Positions 53,373-62,978 of a DNA stretch of 64,000 nucleotides are shown in pieces. Where the stretch lies: contig NZ_JQJJ01000002.1 in NCBI RefSeq assembly GCF_000745475.1, positions 44,352 through 108,351 of the forward strand, in the 5' to 3' direction. The translations under genes and the position numbers were made by a program. Source of the stretch: Allobosea sp. UNC402CLCol (lineage in GTDB: Bacteria; Pseudomonadota; Alphaproteobacteria; Rhizobiales; Beijerinckiaceae). Every line of letters starts with the position of its first letter. Position 1 is the stretch's first letter. The notes under the pieces are model-generated. The model was not told where the DNA came from. It saw nothing but the letters and a program-made list of their open reading frames with translations, and made no database searches.

Positions 53373-55436
53373 ATGACCTATTCGCTGGCCGTCGATATCG
53401 GCGGTACCTTCACCGATATCGTCCTGCGCGACTCCCGCGGGGGCTTGAGCGTCGACAAGACGTTGACCACCCATCACGACCTGCTGGAAGGCTTCTTTCG
53501 CGGTGTCGACTCCGTTCTCGGCAAGGCCGGCATCGGTGCGAGTGCGGTCGAGGGGGTCGTCGTCCATGCCACCACGGTCGTCACCAACGCGCTGATCGAA
53601 CGCAAGGGCCTGCCGACGGCGCTCGTCGTCACCGAGGGCTTCAGCGATGTGCTCTCGATCCGCAACGAGCACCGCTACGACATGTACGACCCGCAGATCG
53701 AATTTCCCGAACCATTGGTCACGCGTGAACTGACCTTCGGCTTCAAGGAACGCGTCCTGGCGGACGGCACCGTGGCACTCGCACCGAGCCCGCAGGACAT
53801 TGCCGAACTCGCGGCGGAAATCCGGGCGAGCGGTGCACGCGCCGTCGCAATCTGCTTCCTCAACAGCTTCGCCAACCCGAATAACGAAGCGCTGGTTGCA
53901 GCCGCCTTGTCGCGCGAACTCAACGACGTCTTCATCTGCACCTCGGCGGAGGTCGCGCCGCAGATCCGCGAATACCAGCGTGCCTCGACAGCGACGGTAA
54001 ACGCCTATGCGATGCCGATCTCACAGCCTTATCTCAAGCGCCTGAGCGACCGTTTGCGGATCGAGGGCTTCGCCAACACCCCGCTGATCATGCTCTCCTC
54101 TGGCGGCGTCGTCGGGGCCGAGACGGCGGGCCGCAACCCGGTGCGGATGATCGAGAGCGGCCCCGCGGCCGGAGCGCTCGCCGCTTGCCACTATGCCGAA
54201 CTCCTCGGCATCGACCGGCTGATGTCCTTCGACATGGGCGGCACCACCGCCAAGGCCTGTCTGATCGAGAACCGCACGCCGCTGATCACCGGGCTGTTCG
54301 AGGTCGACCGCCGCTATCGTTTCCGGGAAGGCAGCGGCCTGCCCGTCACCGTGCCCTCGATCGACCTGATCGAGATCGGCGCCGGCGGTGGCAGCATCGC
54401 CCATGTCGACGACCTCGGCCTGCTCAAGGTCGGCCCCGAAAGCGCCGGCTCCAATCCCGGACCCGCCTGCTACGGCCGCGGCGGCCAAAACGCGACCGTC
54501 ACCGATGCCGACCTCGTGCTCGGCCTGATTGATGCTAAGAACTTCCTCGGCGGCGACATGTCGCTCGACAAATCCGCCTGCGATGCCGCGATGGAGCGGC
54601 TCGGCGAGGCGCTCGGCCTCAACGCCGTGCAGGCGGCGCGCGGCATTTACCGCATCGTCACAGAGGCCATGGCCTCGGCAGCGCGTACCCATGCAACCGA
54701 TCGCGGCGTCGACTATCGCGGCCTACCGCTCTTCGCCTTCGGCGGCGCAGGTCCGCTGCATGCCTGCGGGGTCGCGGAACTGCTGCAGAGCACCAGCGTG
54801 ATCGTGCCGCCTCAATCGAGCGTGCTCTCGGCCTTCGGTACGCTGGTCACGCCGGTCCGGCTGGATCTCGTGCGCAGCGACCTGACACGCGTCGACCATC
54901 TCGACTGGAAGCGCGTCGATCGGGTCATCGGAGACCTGGAAAGGGAAGGCATCAGTGCGCTTGGCGAATCCGGCTGCAGCGCTGCCGACGTCACGATCCT
55001 CGTCGGCGCCGACATGCGCTATGTCGGCCAGCAGCACGAGGTCACGATCATCTTCGAGACCGATCCGCGCCGGAGCCGCGACACCGCCGCACTGACCGCT
55101 CAGTTCGAGGCAGCCTACCGGACGCTCTACGGCGTCAACCCGTCACATGTGCCAATCGAGCTCGTGACCTGGCGCGTGATCGCGCGCGGCCCCCTGCCAC
55201 ATTTCGACGGGCAAGCCAGGCCCGAGATCGCCAGCGGCGCGCCCAAGCGCCACCGCGCCGTCCATGCCTGGGAGGACGATCAGTCCGTGCCCGTCTACGA
55301 ACGCGCCACGCTCGCCACAGGCCAGACCATCGCCGGTCCCGCCATCATCGAGGAGCGCGAAACCACGACCGCGCTGCCGCCCGGTTGGAGCGCGACGATC
55401 GACGCGCTCGGCTGCATCGTCGCGACGAAAGGCTGA
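53373..55436 (+). CDS. hyuA: Hydantoinase/oxoprolinase family protein, A subunit
   Basis: A 687-residue ATP-dependent subunit: N-terminal Hydant_A_N domain (DIGGTFTDIVL, HATTVVTNALIERKG), catalytic hydantoinase A domain (MLSSGGVVGAETA, FDMGGTTAKACLIE) and the C-terminal domain. Family members open hydantoin, 5-oxoproline or similar ring amides, or carboxylate ketones, using ATP. Followed after 5 nt by the B subunit. Exact substrate unknown. Confidence 0.93.
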   Translation: MTYSLAVDIGGTFTDIVLRDSRGGLSVDKTLTTHHDLLEGFFRGVDSVLGKAGIGASAVEGVVVHATTVVTNALIERKGLPTALVVTEGFSDVLSIRNEHRYDMYDPQIEFPEPLVTRELTFGFKERVLADGTVALAPSPQDIAELAAEIRASGARAVAICFLNSFANPNNEALVAAALSRELNDVFICTSAEVAPQIREYQRASTATVNAYAMPISQPYLKRLSDRLRIEGFANTPLIMLSSGGVVGAETAGRNPVRMIESGPAAGALAACHYAELLGIDRLMSFDMGGTTAKACLIENRTPLITGLFEVDRRYRFREGSGLPVTVPSIDLIEIGAGGGSIAHVDDLGLLKVGPESAGSNPGPACYGRGGQNATVTDADLVLGLIDAKNFLGGDMSLDKSACDAAMERLGEALGLNAVQAARGIYRIVTEAMASAARTHATDRGVDYRGLPLFAFGGAGPLHACGVAELLQSTSVIVPPQSSVLSAFGTLVTPVRLDLVRSDLTRVDHLDWKRVDRVIGDLEREGISALGESGCSAADVTILVGADMRYVGQQHEVTIIFETDPRRSRDTAALTAQFEAAYRTLYGVNPSHVPIELVTWRVIARGPLPHFDGQARPEIASGAPKRHRAVHAWEDDQSVPVYERATLATGQTIAGPAIIEERETTTALPPGWSATIDALGCIVATKG

Positions 55437-55441
55437 ATCCC

Positions 55442-56992
55442 ATGGATGGCGTCGAACTCGAGATCCTCTGGTCCAACCTGATTGGCATCGTCACAGAGCG
55501 GGCCAAGGCGCTGCAGCGCATCGCCTTCAGTCCGATCGTCCGCGAGGCCGGTGATCTCGCCTGCGCGCTGTTCGACCAACGCGGGCGCATGGTGGTGCAG
55601 GCCAATACCGGGACGCCCGGCCATATCAACTCGCTCGCCTTCGCCGGCGCCCATCTCGTGCGGCTGTTCGAGGGCCGCTGCGAGCCCGGCGACGTGCTGA
55701 TCACCAACGACCCCTGGCTCTCGGCCGGGCATTTCTTCGACATCACCATCCTGACGCCGATCTTCGACGGAGAGAAGCTGCTCGCCTATATCGGCTCGAC
55801 CATCCACCACACCGATATCGGCGGCTATGGCATCGGCGCCGGCGCCCGTGACGTGCATGAGGAAGGTCTGTGGATTCCGCCGCTCAAGCTCTACGAGCGC
55901 GGCAAGCCCAGCGAGATGCTGCATGACATCATCCGCCGCAACGTACGCACGCCCGACGCCGTCTTCGGCGACCTCTCGGCTCAGGTCTCCTCCGGCGAGG
56001 CGGCGGCCGAGCACCTGATCGCCTTGTGCGAGCGCTATGATGTCGATGACATCGAGGCCTTGTCGGACGAGATCATCAACCGCTCCGAGGAGGCGACCCG
56101 CAACGCCATCCGCAAGCTGAAGCCGGGTACCTATCACGGCGAGGCCGTCTTCGACGTCCCCGGCGGCGAGATCATCACGCTCAAGACGGCCGTCACGGTC
56201 GATGCCGAGAGTGGTTCGATCATCGTCGATTTCGATGGATCCTCGCCGCAGACGACGACCGGCATCAACGTGGTGCTGAACTACACCCACGCCTATTCGA
56301 CTTTCGCCATCCGCTCCTGCCTCAATCCGGATCTGCCGAACAACACCGGCTCACTGGCGCCGATCGAGGTGCGAGCCCCGGTCGGCTCGATTGTCAACTG
56401 CGCTTATCCGGCTCCGGTGAATGCGCGCCATGTCGTCGGCATGTATGTGCCGATGCCGATCCTCAAGGCGCTGCATCAGGTCATGCCGGAGCGTGTGCTG
56501 GCGGAAGGATCGGGTGCGGTCTGGACGATCCAGATCCAGGGCCGCAAACCCAACGGGGAAGCCTTCACCTCCTCGATGTTCAACTATTCCGGCGGTATGG
56601 GCGCCCGCGCCGGCAAGCCGGGACCCAGCGCCACCTGCTATCCGACCGGTGTCGCGGCCGTGCCGATCGAAATCCTGGAAGCCGCGATGCCGATCGTCTT
56701 CGACCGCAAGGAGCTGCGGCCGGGCTCGGGCGGCAACGGCCGGATGCCGGGCGGCGACGGCCAGATCATCCAGTTCCATATGCGCACCGACCACGCCTGG
56801 CTGCTCAACGCCGTGCCGAGCCGGCTCGAGCGCGGTCCCGACGGCATCGATGGCGGCATGCCAGGAGCGCCCGGTCGCTTCCTCGTCAACGGCAAGTCCG
56901 TCAGCGAAGCGAAGAAGCTGACCATGCAGGCTGGCGACGTCGTGCTGCTCGAGACACCGGGCGGCGGCGGCTACGGCAAGCCGGCCGCCTGA
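55442..56992 (+). CDS. hyuB: Hydantoinase/oxoprolinase family protein, B subunit
   Basis: A 516-residue hydantoinase B protein from ATG 55442 (MDGVELEILWSNLIG). Hallmarks are QANTGTPGHINSL, ITNDPWLSAGHFFDIT, STIHHTDIGGYG and GSGGNGRMPGGDGQ with the end GGGGYGKP. It forms the enzyme with subunit A. Downstream, 90 nt separate it from the importer genes, which are likely in the same transcript. Confidence 0.93.
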   Translation: MDGVELEILWSNLIGIVTERAKALQRIAFSPIVREAGDLACALFDQRGRMVVQANTGTPGHINSLAFAGAHLVRLFEGRCEPGDVLITNDPWLSAGHFFDITILTPIFDGEKLLAYIGSTIHHTDIGGYGIGAGARDVHEEGLWIPPLKLYERGKPSEMLHDIIRRNVRTPDAVFGDLSAQVSSGEAAAEHLIALCERYDVDDIEALSDEIINRSEEATRNAIRKLKPGTYHGEAVFDVPGGEIITLKTAVTVDAESGSIIVDFDGSSPQTTTGINVVLNYTHAYSTFAIRSCLNPDLPNNTGSLAPIEVRAPVGSIVNCAYPAPVNARHVVGMYVPMPILKALHQVMPERVLAEGSGAVWTIQIQGRKPNGEAFTSSMFNYSGGMGARAGKPGPSATCYPTGVAAVPIEILEAAMPIVFDRKELRPGSGGNGRMPGGDGQIIQFHMRTDHAWLLNAVPSRLERGPDGIDGGMPGAPGRFLVNGKSVSEAKKLTMQAGDVVLLETPGGGGYGKPAA

Positions 56993-57082
56993 CAGTGCCC
57001 GCCACCAGACTCAAGCCCAAAAAAGGCGGGGCCTCGCATCGGGGCCACCGGCCGGGACCAGGCAAAACCGGGAGGAGAGATA

Positions 57083-58222
57083 ATGAAGCAGACCCTTTTG
57101 GCGACCGGCCTTGCCGCAAGCCTCGCGCTGGCCGGCGCGATGCCCGCCTCTGCGCAGGAACCCTACAAGATTGGCGTTTCAGCTGGTTTGACCGGCTATG
57201 CCGCGACCGTTGACCGCGCCTGGCGCGACGGCGTCGAGCTCGCCGCCGCCGCGGTCAACGCCAAGGGCGGCGTGATGGGCCGCAAGATCCAGGTCGTCGT
57301 CGAGGACAACCGCTCGGAACCTCAGGAAGCGGTGACGGTCTACCGGAAGATGCTGAGCTCGGACAAGGTCGACGTCTTCGTCAGCGGCTGCGTCTCGGCC
57401 GGCAATTTCGCGGCCGCCGGCCTGCTGCTGCGCGCCAAGGTGCCGATGATGCTGTGCTCGATCCTGCCGACGCAGGCCGAGCATCTGCCCTGGGCCTTCA
57501 CCACCCTGCCGCCCGCCGGTTTCGAGATCGACAAGCGCCTGGAATACCTCAAGGAGAAAACGCAGATCCGCAAGATCGCGGTACTGCACGACCCGACCCC
57601 TTACGCCAATCTCCAGAAGAGCGTGGCCGAGCGCAACGCGGCCAAATACGGTCTCGAGGTCGTCTCGGTCGACCAGTACAAGCAGGACGATGCCGATCTG
57701 AGTGTTCAGGTCAGTAAAGCGCGGTCGGCGGGTGCGGGCGCGATCCTGAAGATCGGGCTTGGTGGCACGACGCTGACCGCCGCCAAGAACATCAAGCAGC
57801 TCGGCGCCGACATGCTGTTGCTGACCAGCCTCGAGGATCTCGCCGTGTTCGGTCCCGTCTCCGAGGTCCTGGGCGACAAGTTCTTCTTCGTCGCCTCGCC
57901 CTCTCAGGTCTATGAGGCGCTGCCCGAAGGCGCCCTCAAGACTGGCATCAAGGCCTTTCTGGACCCCTGGCGCGAGAAATATCGCGATCGCGACCCGAAT
58001 TGGGCCTCGCGCGGCTGGGACGGCGTCATGCTGACGGTCGCCGCGATCGAGAAGGCGAAGTCCTTCGAGGGCGAGAAGGTCCGCGCGGCCTATGAGGAGC
58101 TGAGCGGCTTCCAAGGTACGACCGGCATCTACAATTTCCGGCCGGACCTGCACCAGGGCATCACCGAGAACCCCTTCGTGCTCGCCACGATCGAAGGCGG
58201 CAAGGTCAAGGTGGTGCAATGA
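57083..58222 (+). CDS. Branched-chain-type ABC transporter substrate-binding protein
   Basis: A 379-residue LivJ-type binding protein with signal peptide (MKQTLLATGLAASLALAGAM, cleavage after ASA) and a Peripla_BP_6 domain (YKIGVSAGLTGYAATVDRAW). GGGAGGAGAGAT precedes ATG 57083. Because it follows a hydantoinase, the ligand may be a cyclic or N-substituted amide and not an amino acid. Overlaps the ATPase by 4 bp. Confidence 0.92.
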   Translation: MKQTLLATGLAASLALAGAMPASAQEPYKIGVSAGLTGYAATVDRAWRDGVELAAAAVNAKGGVMGRKIQVVVEDNRSEPQEAVTVYRKMLSSDKVDVFVSGCVSAGNFAAAGLLLRAKVPMMLCSILPTQAEHLPWAFTTLPPAGFEIDKRLEYLKEKTQIRKIAVLHDPTPYANLQKSVAERNAAKYGLEVVSVDQYKQDDADLSVQVSKARSAGAGAILKIGLGGTTLTAAKNIKQLGADMLLLTSLEDLAVFGPVSEVLGDKFFFVASPSQVYEALPEGALKTGIKAFLDPWREKYRDRDPNWASRGWDGVMLTVAAIEKAKSFEGEKVRAAYEELSGFQGTTGIYNFRPDLHQGITENPFVLATIEGGKVKVVQ

Positions 58223-58986
58223 GCTTCGCGGTCGCGGCCAAGACGCAGGCGCGCGTTGCTTCGCCAATGGCGGGCGTGACTCCGCCGATCCTGGCCGCGA
58301 CCGGCCTTTCCGCCCGCTACGGCCATATCCATGCGCTGCACGGCGTCGACCTGCGCATCGGCGAAGGCGAACTCGTCGCCGTGCTCGGCCCCAACGGTGC
58401 CGGGAAGTCGACGTTGCTGCGCGCGATCATGGGGCTTTCGGCCAATAGCGGCGAGGTCCGCTTCCGCGACGAGGTGTTGCCGCGGCACGATGCGGTCGCG
58501 GTCGCCGCGCGCGGCCTCGTACTGGTGCCGGAAGGGCGCGGGCTGTTCGCCCCGATGAGCGTCTCCGACAATCTCGAACTCGGCGCCTATCGCCTGCGCG
58601 ACAAGGCCGAGTTCAACCGCCGTCGCGAGCGCGTCCTGACATTGTTCCCGCGTCTGAAGGAGCGGCTTGGCCAGGCCGCGGGTTCGATGTCGGGCGGCGA
58701 GCAGCAAATGCTCGCTCTCGGCCGGGCACTGATGGCCGGGCCGAAACTGCTGCTGCTGGACGAGCCCTCGCTTGGCCTTGCGCCGCGTGTAACCGGGGAA
58801 ATCCTGGAGACGCTCGGCCTCTTGAACCGCGAAGGCCTGGCGATCGTGCTGGTCGAACAGAAGGCGCCGCTGGCGCTCGAACTCGCATCCCGCGTCTACC
58901 TGCTTTCGCTCGGGCGCATCGTCGCCGAACTCGATCCGCGTGACATCACCTCCCATGACGATCTCGCCCAGCATTACTTCGCCTGA
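58219..58986 (+). CDS. ABC transporter ATP-binding protein (LivF type)
   Basis: A 255-residue ATPase with Walker A GPNGAGKST, signature SGGEQQMLALGRALM and Walker B LLLDEPSLGLAP, the LivF class. About 20 extra N-terminal residues precede the domain, so ATG further in is possible. The start overlaps the binding protein by 4 bp; the end overlaps the permease. Confidence 0.93.
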   Translation: MSFAVAAKTQARVASPMAGVTPPILAATGLSARYGHIHALHGVDLRIGEGELVAVLGPNGAGKSTLLRAIMGLSANSGEVRFRDEVLPRHDAVAVAARGLVLVPEGRGLFAPMSVSDNLELGAYRLRDKAEFNRRRERVLTLFPRLKERLGQAAGSMSGGEQQMLALGRALMAGPKLLLLDEPSLGLAPRVTGEILETLGLLNREGLAIVLVEQKAPLALELASRVYLLSLGRIVAELDPRDITSHDDLAQHYFA

Positions 58987-59920
58987 ACGGCGTCCGATCA
59001 GGCTGGTCGGCCTGCTGCCCTGGCTCTTTGCCGCGGCGGTCGTCGGCTACGCCATGGTCGTTGGCGGCTATGCGGCGACCGTCGTTTCCTTTGCCCTGAT
59101 CTATGCGGTCTTCGTGACCGGCCTGAACCTGTTCATGGGCTTTGCCGCGCAGGTCTCCTTCGGCCAGAACGCCTTCGCCGCGATCGGCGGCTACATGTCG
59201 GCCGTGCTGACGGCGAGCCATGGCTGGGGGCCCTTGCCGGCCATGGTGCTGGGCATCGCGGCTGCCGTACTGGCCGCCGCGATCGTCGGCTTTCCCGCGC
59301 TCAGGCTGAAGGGCCACTATCTCGCCATGGGCACGCTGGCCATCGGCCTGATCACCTATGAGATCACGGTCGAATGGCAGTCGGTGACGCAGGGCTATAT
59401 GGGCATTTCCGGCATCCCGCCTTTCGGCATCGGCCCCTGGGAGGTCACCTCCGACCGAGGGCAGTTGGTCCTGCTGTCGCTGGTCGTCGCGGCTTGCACC
59501 TTTGCCGCCGGGCGAATCCGCCGCTCGCGTTTCGGGCGAGCGCTCTCGGCGGTCGCGGGCAGCGAGGAGGCGGCGACGGCGCTCGGCATCGCGGTCGCGC
59601 GCTACAAGCTGGTCGCCTTCCTGCTTTCCGCCGGGTTCGCGGCGCTCGCAGGCTCGCTCTTTGTCCATATCGTCGGCTACGTCAGCCCCGAGGTCTTCGG
59701 GCTGCACATGGTGATCGTCACCTTCACCATGCTCTATGTCGGCGGCATCGGAACGGTTGCCGGTCCGCTGGTCGGGGCGCTGATCGTCAGCCTGCTGCCC
59801 GAGACCTTCCGTGCCTTCAAGGACTATCAGGATCTGGCCTATGGCGCGGCGCTGATCTTGCTCCTGATCTATGCACCACGCGGGCTCGCCAGCCTGTTCG
59901 CCCCGCGGGGCCGCTCATGA
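58955..59920 (+). CDS. ABC transporter permease (LivM type)
   Basis: A 321-residue multi-span permease. ATG 58955 (MTISPSITSPERR) was chosen over GTG 58940; both overlap the LivF gene. Motifs are FVTGLNLFMGFAAQVSFGQN and MLYVGGIGTVAGPLVGA. It pairs with the LivH-type permease at 60698. The stop overlaps the LivG start by 4 bp. Confidence 0.92.
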   Translation: MTISPSITSPERRPIRLVGLLPWLFAAAVVGYAMVVGGYAATVVSFALIYAVFVTGLNLFMGFAAQVSFGQNAFAAIGGYMSAVLTASHGWGPLPAMVLGIAAAVLAAAIVGFPALRLKGHYLAMGTLAIGLITYEITVEWQSVTQGYMGISGIPPFGIGPWEVTSDRGQLVLLSLVVAACTFAAGRIRRSRFGRALSAVAGSEEAATALGIAVARYKLVAFLLSAGFAALAGSLFVHIVGYVSPEVFGLHMVIVTFTMLYVGGIGTVAGPLVGALIVSLLPETFRAFKDYQDLAYGAALILLLIYAPRGLASLFAPRGRS

Positions 59921-60705
59921 ACCGGCTCAGACTGGAAGGCGTAACCCGGCGCTTCGGCGGGCTCGTCGCGGTCGATGATGTCTCCTTCGAGGTGCCGGCT
60001 GACGGCGTCACCGCGGTGATCGGCCCCAACGGCGCCGGCAAGACCACGTTGTTCAACCTGATCTCCGGCTTCCTGCCGCCGAGCGCGGGCCGCATCACGT
60101 TCGAGGGCAACGACATCACCGGCCGCCCGCCGGCCGAGATCGCCAGGGCGGGACTGGTCCGCACCTTCCAGCTCGTCAAGCTGTTCGAGGATCTCAGCGT
60201 GCTCGACAACGTCAAAGTCGGCTGCCACCTGCAGGGCAGGGCCGGGCTGTTCGCGGCACTGTTCCGGCCTGCGTCGGCGCGCCGCGAGGAACAGGCGCTC
60301 GATGCCCGAGCCCGCGACCTCCTCGCCTTCGCCGGGCTGGCTGCGATGGCCGACGAGCCCGCCGCGGCCCTGCCCTATGGCCGCCAGCGCATGCTGGAGC
60401 TCGCGCGGGCCATGGCCGCAGGCCCGCGGCTCATCCTGCTGGACGAGCCGGCCGCCGGCCTCAACACCGAGGAATCGGCGGCGTTGTCGCGCATCATCCG
60501 CCGCATCGCCGACGAGGGCACCAGCGTGCTCCTGATCGAGCACGACATGACGCTGGTGATGAACACAGCCGAACGCGTCGTCGTGGTCGATTTCGGCCGC
60601 AAAATTGCGCAGGGCACCCCGGCCGAAGTCCGCGTCGATCCGGCCGTGATCGCGGCCTATCTGGGCACCGGCAAGCCAGCTATGCAGGAGCCTCCCCATG
60701 GCTGA
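59917..60705 (+). CDS. ABC transporter ATP-binding protein (LivG type)
   Basis: A 262-residue ATPase starting MNRLRLEGVTRRFGGLVAVD, with Walker A GPNGAGKTT, the family's FQLVKLFEDLSVLDNV loop and Walker B ILLDEPAAGLN. The signature region is LPYGRQRMLELARAM. ATG 59917 is inside the permease stop (ATGA). Second ATPase of the importer. Confidence 0.93.
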   Translation: MNRLRLEGVTRRFGGLVAVDDVSFEVPADGVTAVIGPNGAGKTTLFNLISGFLPPSAGRITFEGNDITGRPPAEIARAGLVRTFQLVKLFEDLSVLDNVKVGCHLQGRAGLFAALFRPASARREEQALDARARDLLAFAGLAAMADEPAAALPYGRQRMLELARAMAAGPRLILLDEPAAGLNTEESAALSRIIRRIADEGTSVLLIEHDMTLVMNTAERVVVVDFGRKIAQGTPAEVRVDPAVIAAYLGTGKPAMQEPPHG

Positions 60706-61576
60706 CTGGTCCTATGTTCCCCAAGTCCTGGTCAGCGGGCTTGGCATCGGCTGCGTCTACGGGCTGATCGGTATCGGCTTCTGCGTGATCTACAATGCCA
60801 GCGGCATCGTGAACTTCGCCCAGGGCGCGTTCGTGATGCTCGGCGGCATGATCACCCAGGTGCTGTTTGCGCGTAACGGCGTGTCGCTCCCCGTGGCCGC
60901 GCTGATTGCGATCTTGGCCGTCGCCACGCTCGGCGTCGTAATCGAGCGGATCGTCGTCAGGCCCTTGTGGAACCGCAAGGCGACGATGTTCGTGATGATC
61001 CTGGCGACGCTCGCCGCCCAGATCGTGATCGAGCGGCTGACCCTGATCGCGGTCGGCGATCAGCCCAAGACCCTGCCCGTCTTCACCGACCGGCCGCCGT
61101 TGATGATCGGCTCGGTCGCGCTTGGCTACCAGCTCATCTGGATCGTTGGCGGATCGCTGGCGATCGTCGGACTACTGGCCGCCTTCTTCAGCCTGACCAA
61201 GACCGGCAAGGCGATGCGCGCCTGCTCGATCAACCGCGAGGCTGCGGCGCTGCAGGGCATTCCGGTCTCACGCATGCTGGCGCTGGCCTTCGCGCTGAGC
61301 GCAGCGCTGGGAGCCATCGCCGGCATCCTGATCACGCCGACGCAGTACACCGCCTTCAATGTCGGCGTGCCCTTCGCGATCAGCGGTTTCATCGCCGCGA
61401 TCGTCGGCGGTTTCGGGCGGCCCTTCGGCGCCTTTCTCGGCGGCCTGCTGCTCGGCCTGCTGCAGGCCCTCGCCATCGTCGGCTTTGGCGCGGGGCTGAA
61501 GAACGTCGCCGCGCTGTCGGTGCTGCTGCTGTTCTTGTTCATCCGCCCATCCGGGATCCTCGGCGCGGCGAAGTGA
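60698..61576 (+). CDS. ABC transporter permease (LivH type)
   Basis: A 292-residue permease with about eight spans; GIGFCVIYNASGIVNFAQGA near the N terminus is the LivH signature, and VGGFGRPFGAFLGGLLLG the late one. It overlaps LivG by 8 bp. It completes the LivFGHM-type transporter with the binding protein upstream. Confidence 0.92.
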   Translation: MADWSYVPQVLVSGLGIGCVYGLIGIGFCVIYNASGIVNFAQGAFVMLGGMITQVLFARNGVSLPVAALIAILAVATLGVVIERIVVRPLWNRKATMFVMILATLAAQIVIERLTLIAVGDQPKTLPVFTDRPPLMIGSVALGYQLIWIVGGSLAIVGLLAAFFSLTKTGKAMRACSINREAAALQGIPVSRMLALAFALSAALGAIAGILITPTQYTAFNVGVPFAISGFIAAIVGGFGRPFGAFLGGLLLGLLQALAIVGFGAGLKNVAALSVLLLFLFIRPSGILGAAK

Positions 61577-61605
61577 CGAACCACGCAACGATCGGAGCCA
61601 CCATT

Positions 61606-61938
61606 ATGGACATCCACAAGATCGACTGGAACCAGATCCCCTGGACGCCGGTTCGTCCGGGAGTCGACCGCAAGGCGTTCTCCGGCTCGGCGGCGACGCT
61701 GGCGCTGCATCGACTGATGCCGGGTCACGAGCCCAAACCGCACAGCCATCCCCATGAGCAGATCGCCTACATCGTCAGCGGCACGATCCGGTTCTTCATC
61801 GGCGGGCACGAGCATCTGATCGGTCCCGGCGGGCTCGTCGTGATTCCCTCCAATGTGGAGCATTGGGGCGAGGTGATCGGCGAAGAGCCCGTGATCAACC
61901 TCGACGTCTTCACCCCGCGTCGGTCCGAATACGCTTGA
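61606..61938 (+). CDS. Cupin-domain protein
   Basis: A 110-residue single cupin. The metal ligands are visible: HSHPHEQIAYIVSG (first motif, His-x-His-x-x-Glu pattern) and GGLVVIPSNVEHWGE (second motif with His). ATG 61606 follows CGGAG. It is the last gene of the hydantoinase operon, 29 nt after LivH, and may be an isomerase or dioxygenase acting on the ring-opened product. No enzyme class can be assigned. Confidence 0.85.
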   Translation: MDIHKIDWNQIPWTPVRPGVDRKAFSGSAATLALHRLMPGHEPKPHSHPHEQIAYIVSGTIRFFIGGHEHLIGPGGLVVIPSNVEHWGEVIGEEPVINLDVFTPRRSEYA

Positions 61939-62059
61939 GTGCTACACTGACGTATTGCGGTGCGGCACAGAGCTCGATCCTGTCATGGGGCCCCCAACGG
62001 AGCCGTCCGCAAGCGGACGCTCCCAATGTCCAGAGAGGGTCGTTAGCGGACATCAAATT

Positions 62060-62094
62060 GCCCCGTCAGCTTCGGCTGGCGGGGCCATTTTTTT
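62060..62094 (+). terminator. Rho-independent terminator of the hydantoinase operon
   Basis: An 11-bp stem (GCCCCGTCAGC, TTCG loop, GCTGGCGGGGC) is followed by a run of seven T. It lies 120 nt after the cupin gene. Confidence 0.85.
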
Positions 62095-62169
62095 GTCTGG
62101 TACCCCGCTTGCGAGCGGCGCCGCCGCGCCTAGATTTTTCATCGCAAGTCCAATTTTGGGGAAGGAGCC

Positions 62170-62391
62170 ATGCCTTTTTCATCGTTGACGGACCCGGCGG
62201 ATCTCGCCCGGGCTTATGCCGCGTTGGAAGCTGTATGGAGCGAGGTGAAGTCGACTATTCCCGAGCAGGAGCACGATAAGGAGCGGCGGAGGATTGCCTA
62301 TCTCGTCGCGGGATTTGCGCCGATCGCGCTCGACGAGGAAGACCTCAAGCAAAATGTCTTGCTCCACATTCGAGAGGATGCCTTGGCCTGA
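62170..62391 (+). CDS. Small hypothetical protein, paralogue of the one at 19968
   Basis: A 73-residue protein with GGGAAGGAG before ATG 62170. It starts MPFSSLTDPADLARAYAALE and continues EVKSTIPEQEHDKERRRIAY, matching the gene in the chaperone cluster along its whole length with a shared end (DEEDLKQN versus DENDLAQR). It has its own terminator. Function unknown, likely soluble and helical. Confidence 0.75.
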   Translation: MPFSSLTDPADLARAYAALEAVWSEVKSTIPEQEHDKERRRIAYLVAGFAPIALDEEDLKQNVLLHIREDALA

Positions 62392-62407
62392 GGGCGCCAT
62401 CAAGCAC

Positions 62408-62442
62408 TGCCCGGTCTCGCTTCGGCCGGGGCCGGGCAATTT
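62408..62442 (+). terminator. Rho-independent terminator
   Basis: TGCCCGG and CCGGGCA arms with an inner paired loop, followed by ATTTT, 17 nt after the small gene. Its position also serves the end of the convergent gene at 62448. Confidence 0.65.
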
Positions 62443-62447
62443 TCGTT

Positions 62448-62747
62448 TCAAGCTGCCTGATGGTCTCGGGTGGCCCTGTCCTCAACGTATTGGCGGCGCG
62501 TCGCCGCGGTGTTGGGAAGACCACGTTCAGCTAGCCAGGCCATGAATTCCTCGGGGCGAACAGTGACAATCTGAAGCGCTCGTCCCCGGGCCAGCCAAGC
62601 GTTCATCACGGCCATGGCATTGGCATGCCAGGCCTCATAATCGCGCGGCATCTCGTCCTTATCCTGAGCGAGATCCCAAAGAGTATCGAAGTCCTCTCGC
62701 TCATACCAAGGCAATGCGACCGTGTAGGACTCGACTGTCGGTTTCAT
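62448..62747 (-). CDS. Conserved hypothetical protein
   Basis: A 99-residue soluble protein (YTVALPWYEREDFDTLWDLA, EMPRDYEAWHANAMAVMNAW, RPEEFMAWLAERGLPNTAAT). The aromatic-rich, regular sequence looks conserved among Hyphomicrobiales and phage-like loci, from memory. No function known. Confidence 0.7.
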   Translation of the reverse strand: MKPTVESYTVALPWYEREDFDTLWDLAQDKDEMPRDYEAWHANAMAVMNAWLARGRALQIVTVRPEEFMAWLAERGLPNTAATRRQYVEDRATRDHQAA

Positions 62748-62978
62748 GTCCGCTCCAAACTCCGGGATCGATCTCCGCGTGACTCAAATGCAGGAAGTCA
62801 ATGCCAGCAGGCTACCCCGCCCGTCGGGCGTGATCCAGAAAAAACCAGATTAATCAGCATGTTAACCCGCTCATTCAGGCTCGACCGAGAAAGATTCTCC
62901 AAACAAGTTTCTTGAAACAAAATGGCACGTGGCGCATTTTACCCATAGAACGACTGTTGGGTTGAATGAGTAACTGCC

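Noticed and set aside
62006..62019. GTCCGC-AA-GCGGAC inverted repeat
   Set aside because: Short with no U-tract; the stronger terminator follows at 62060.
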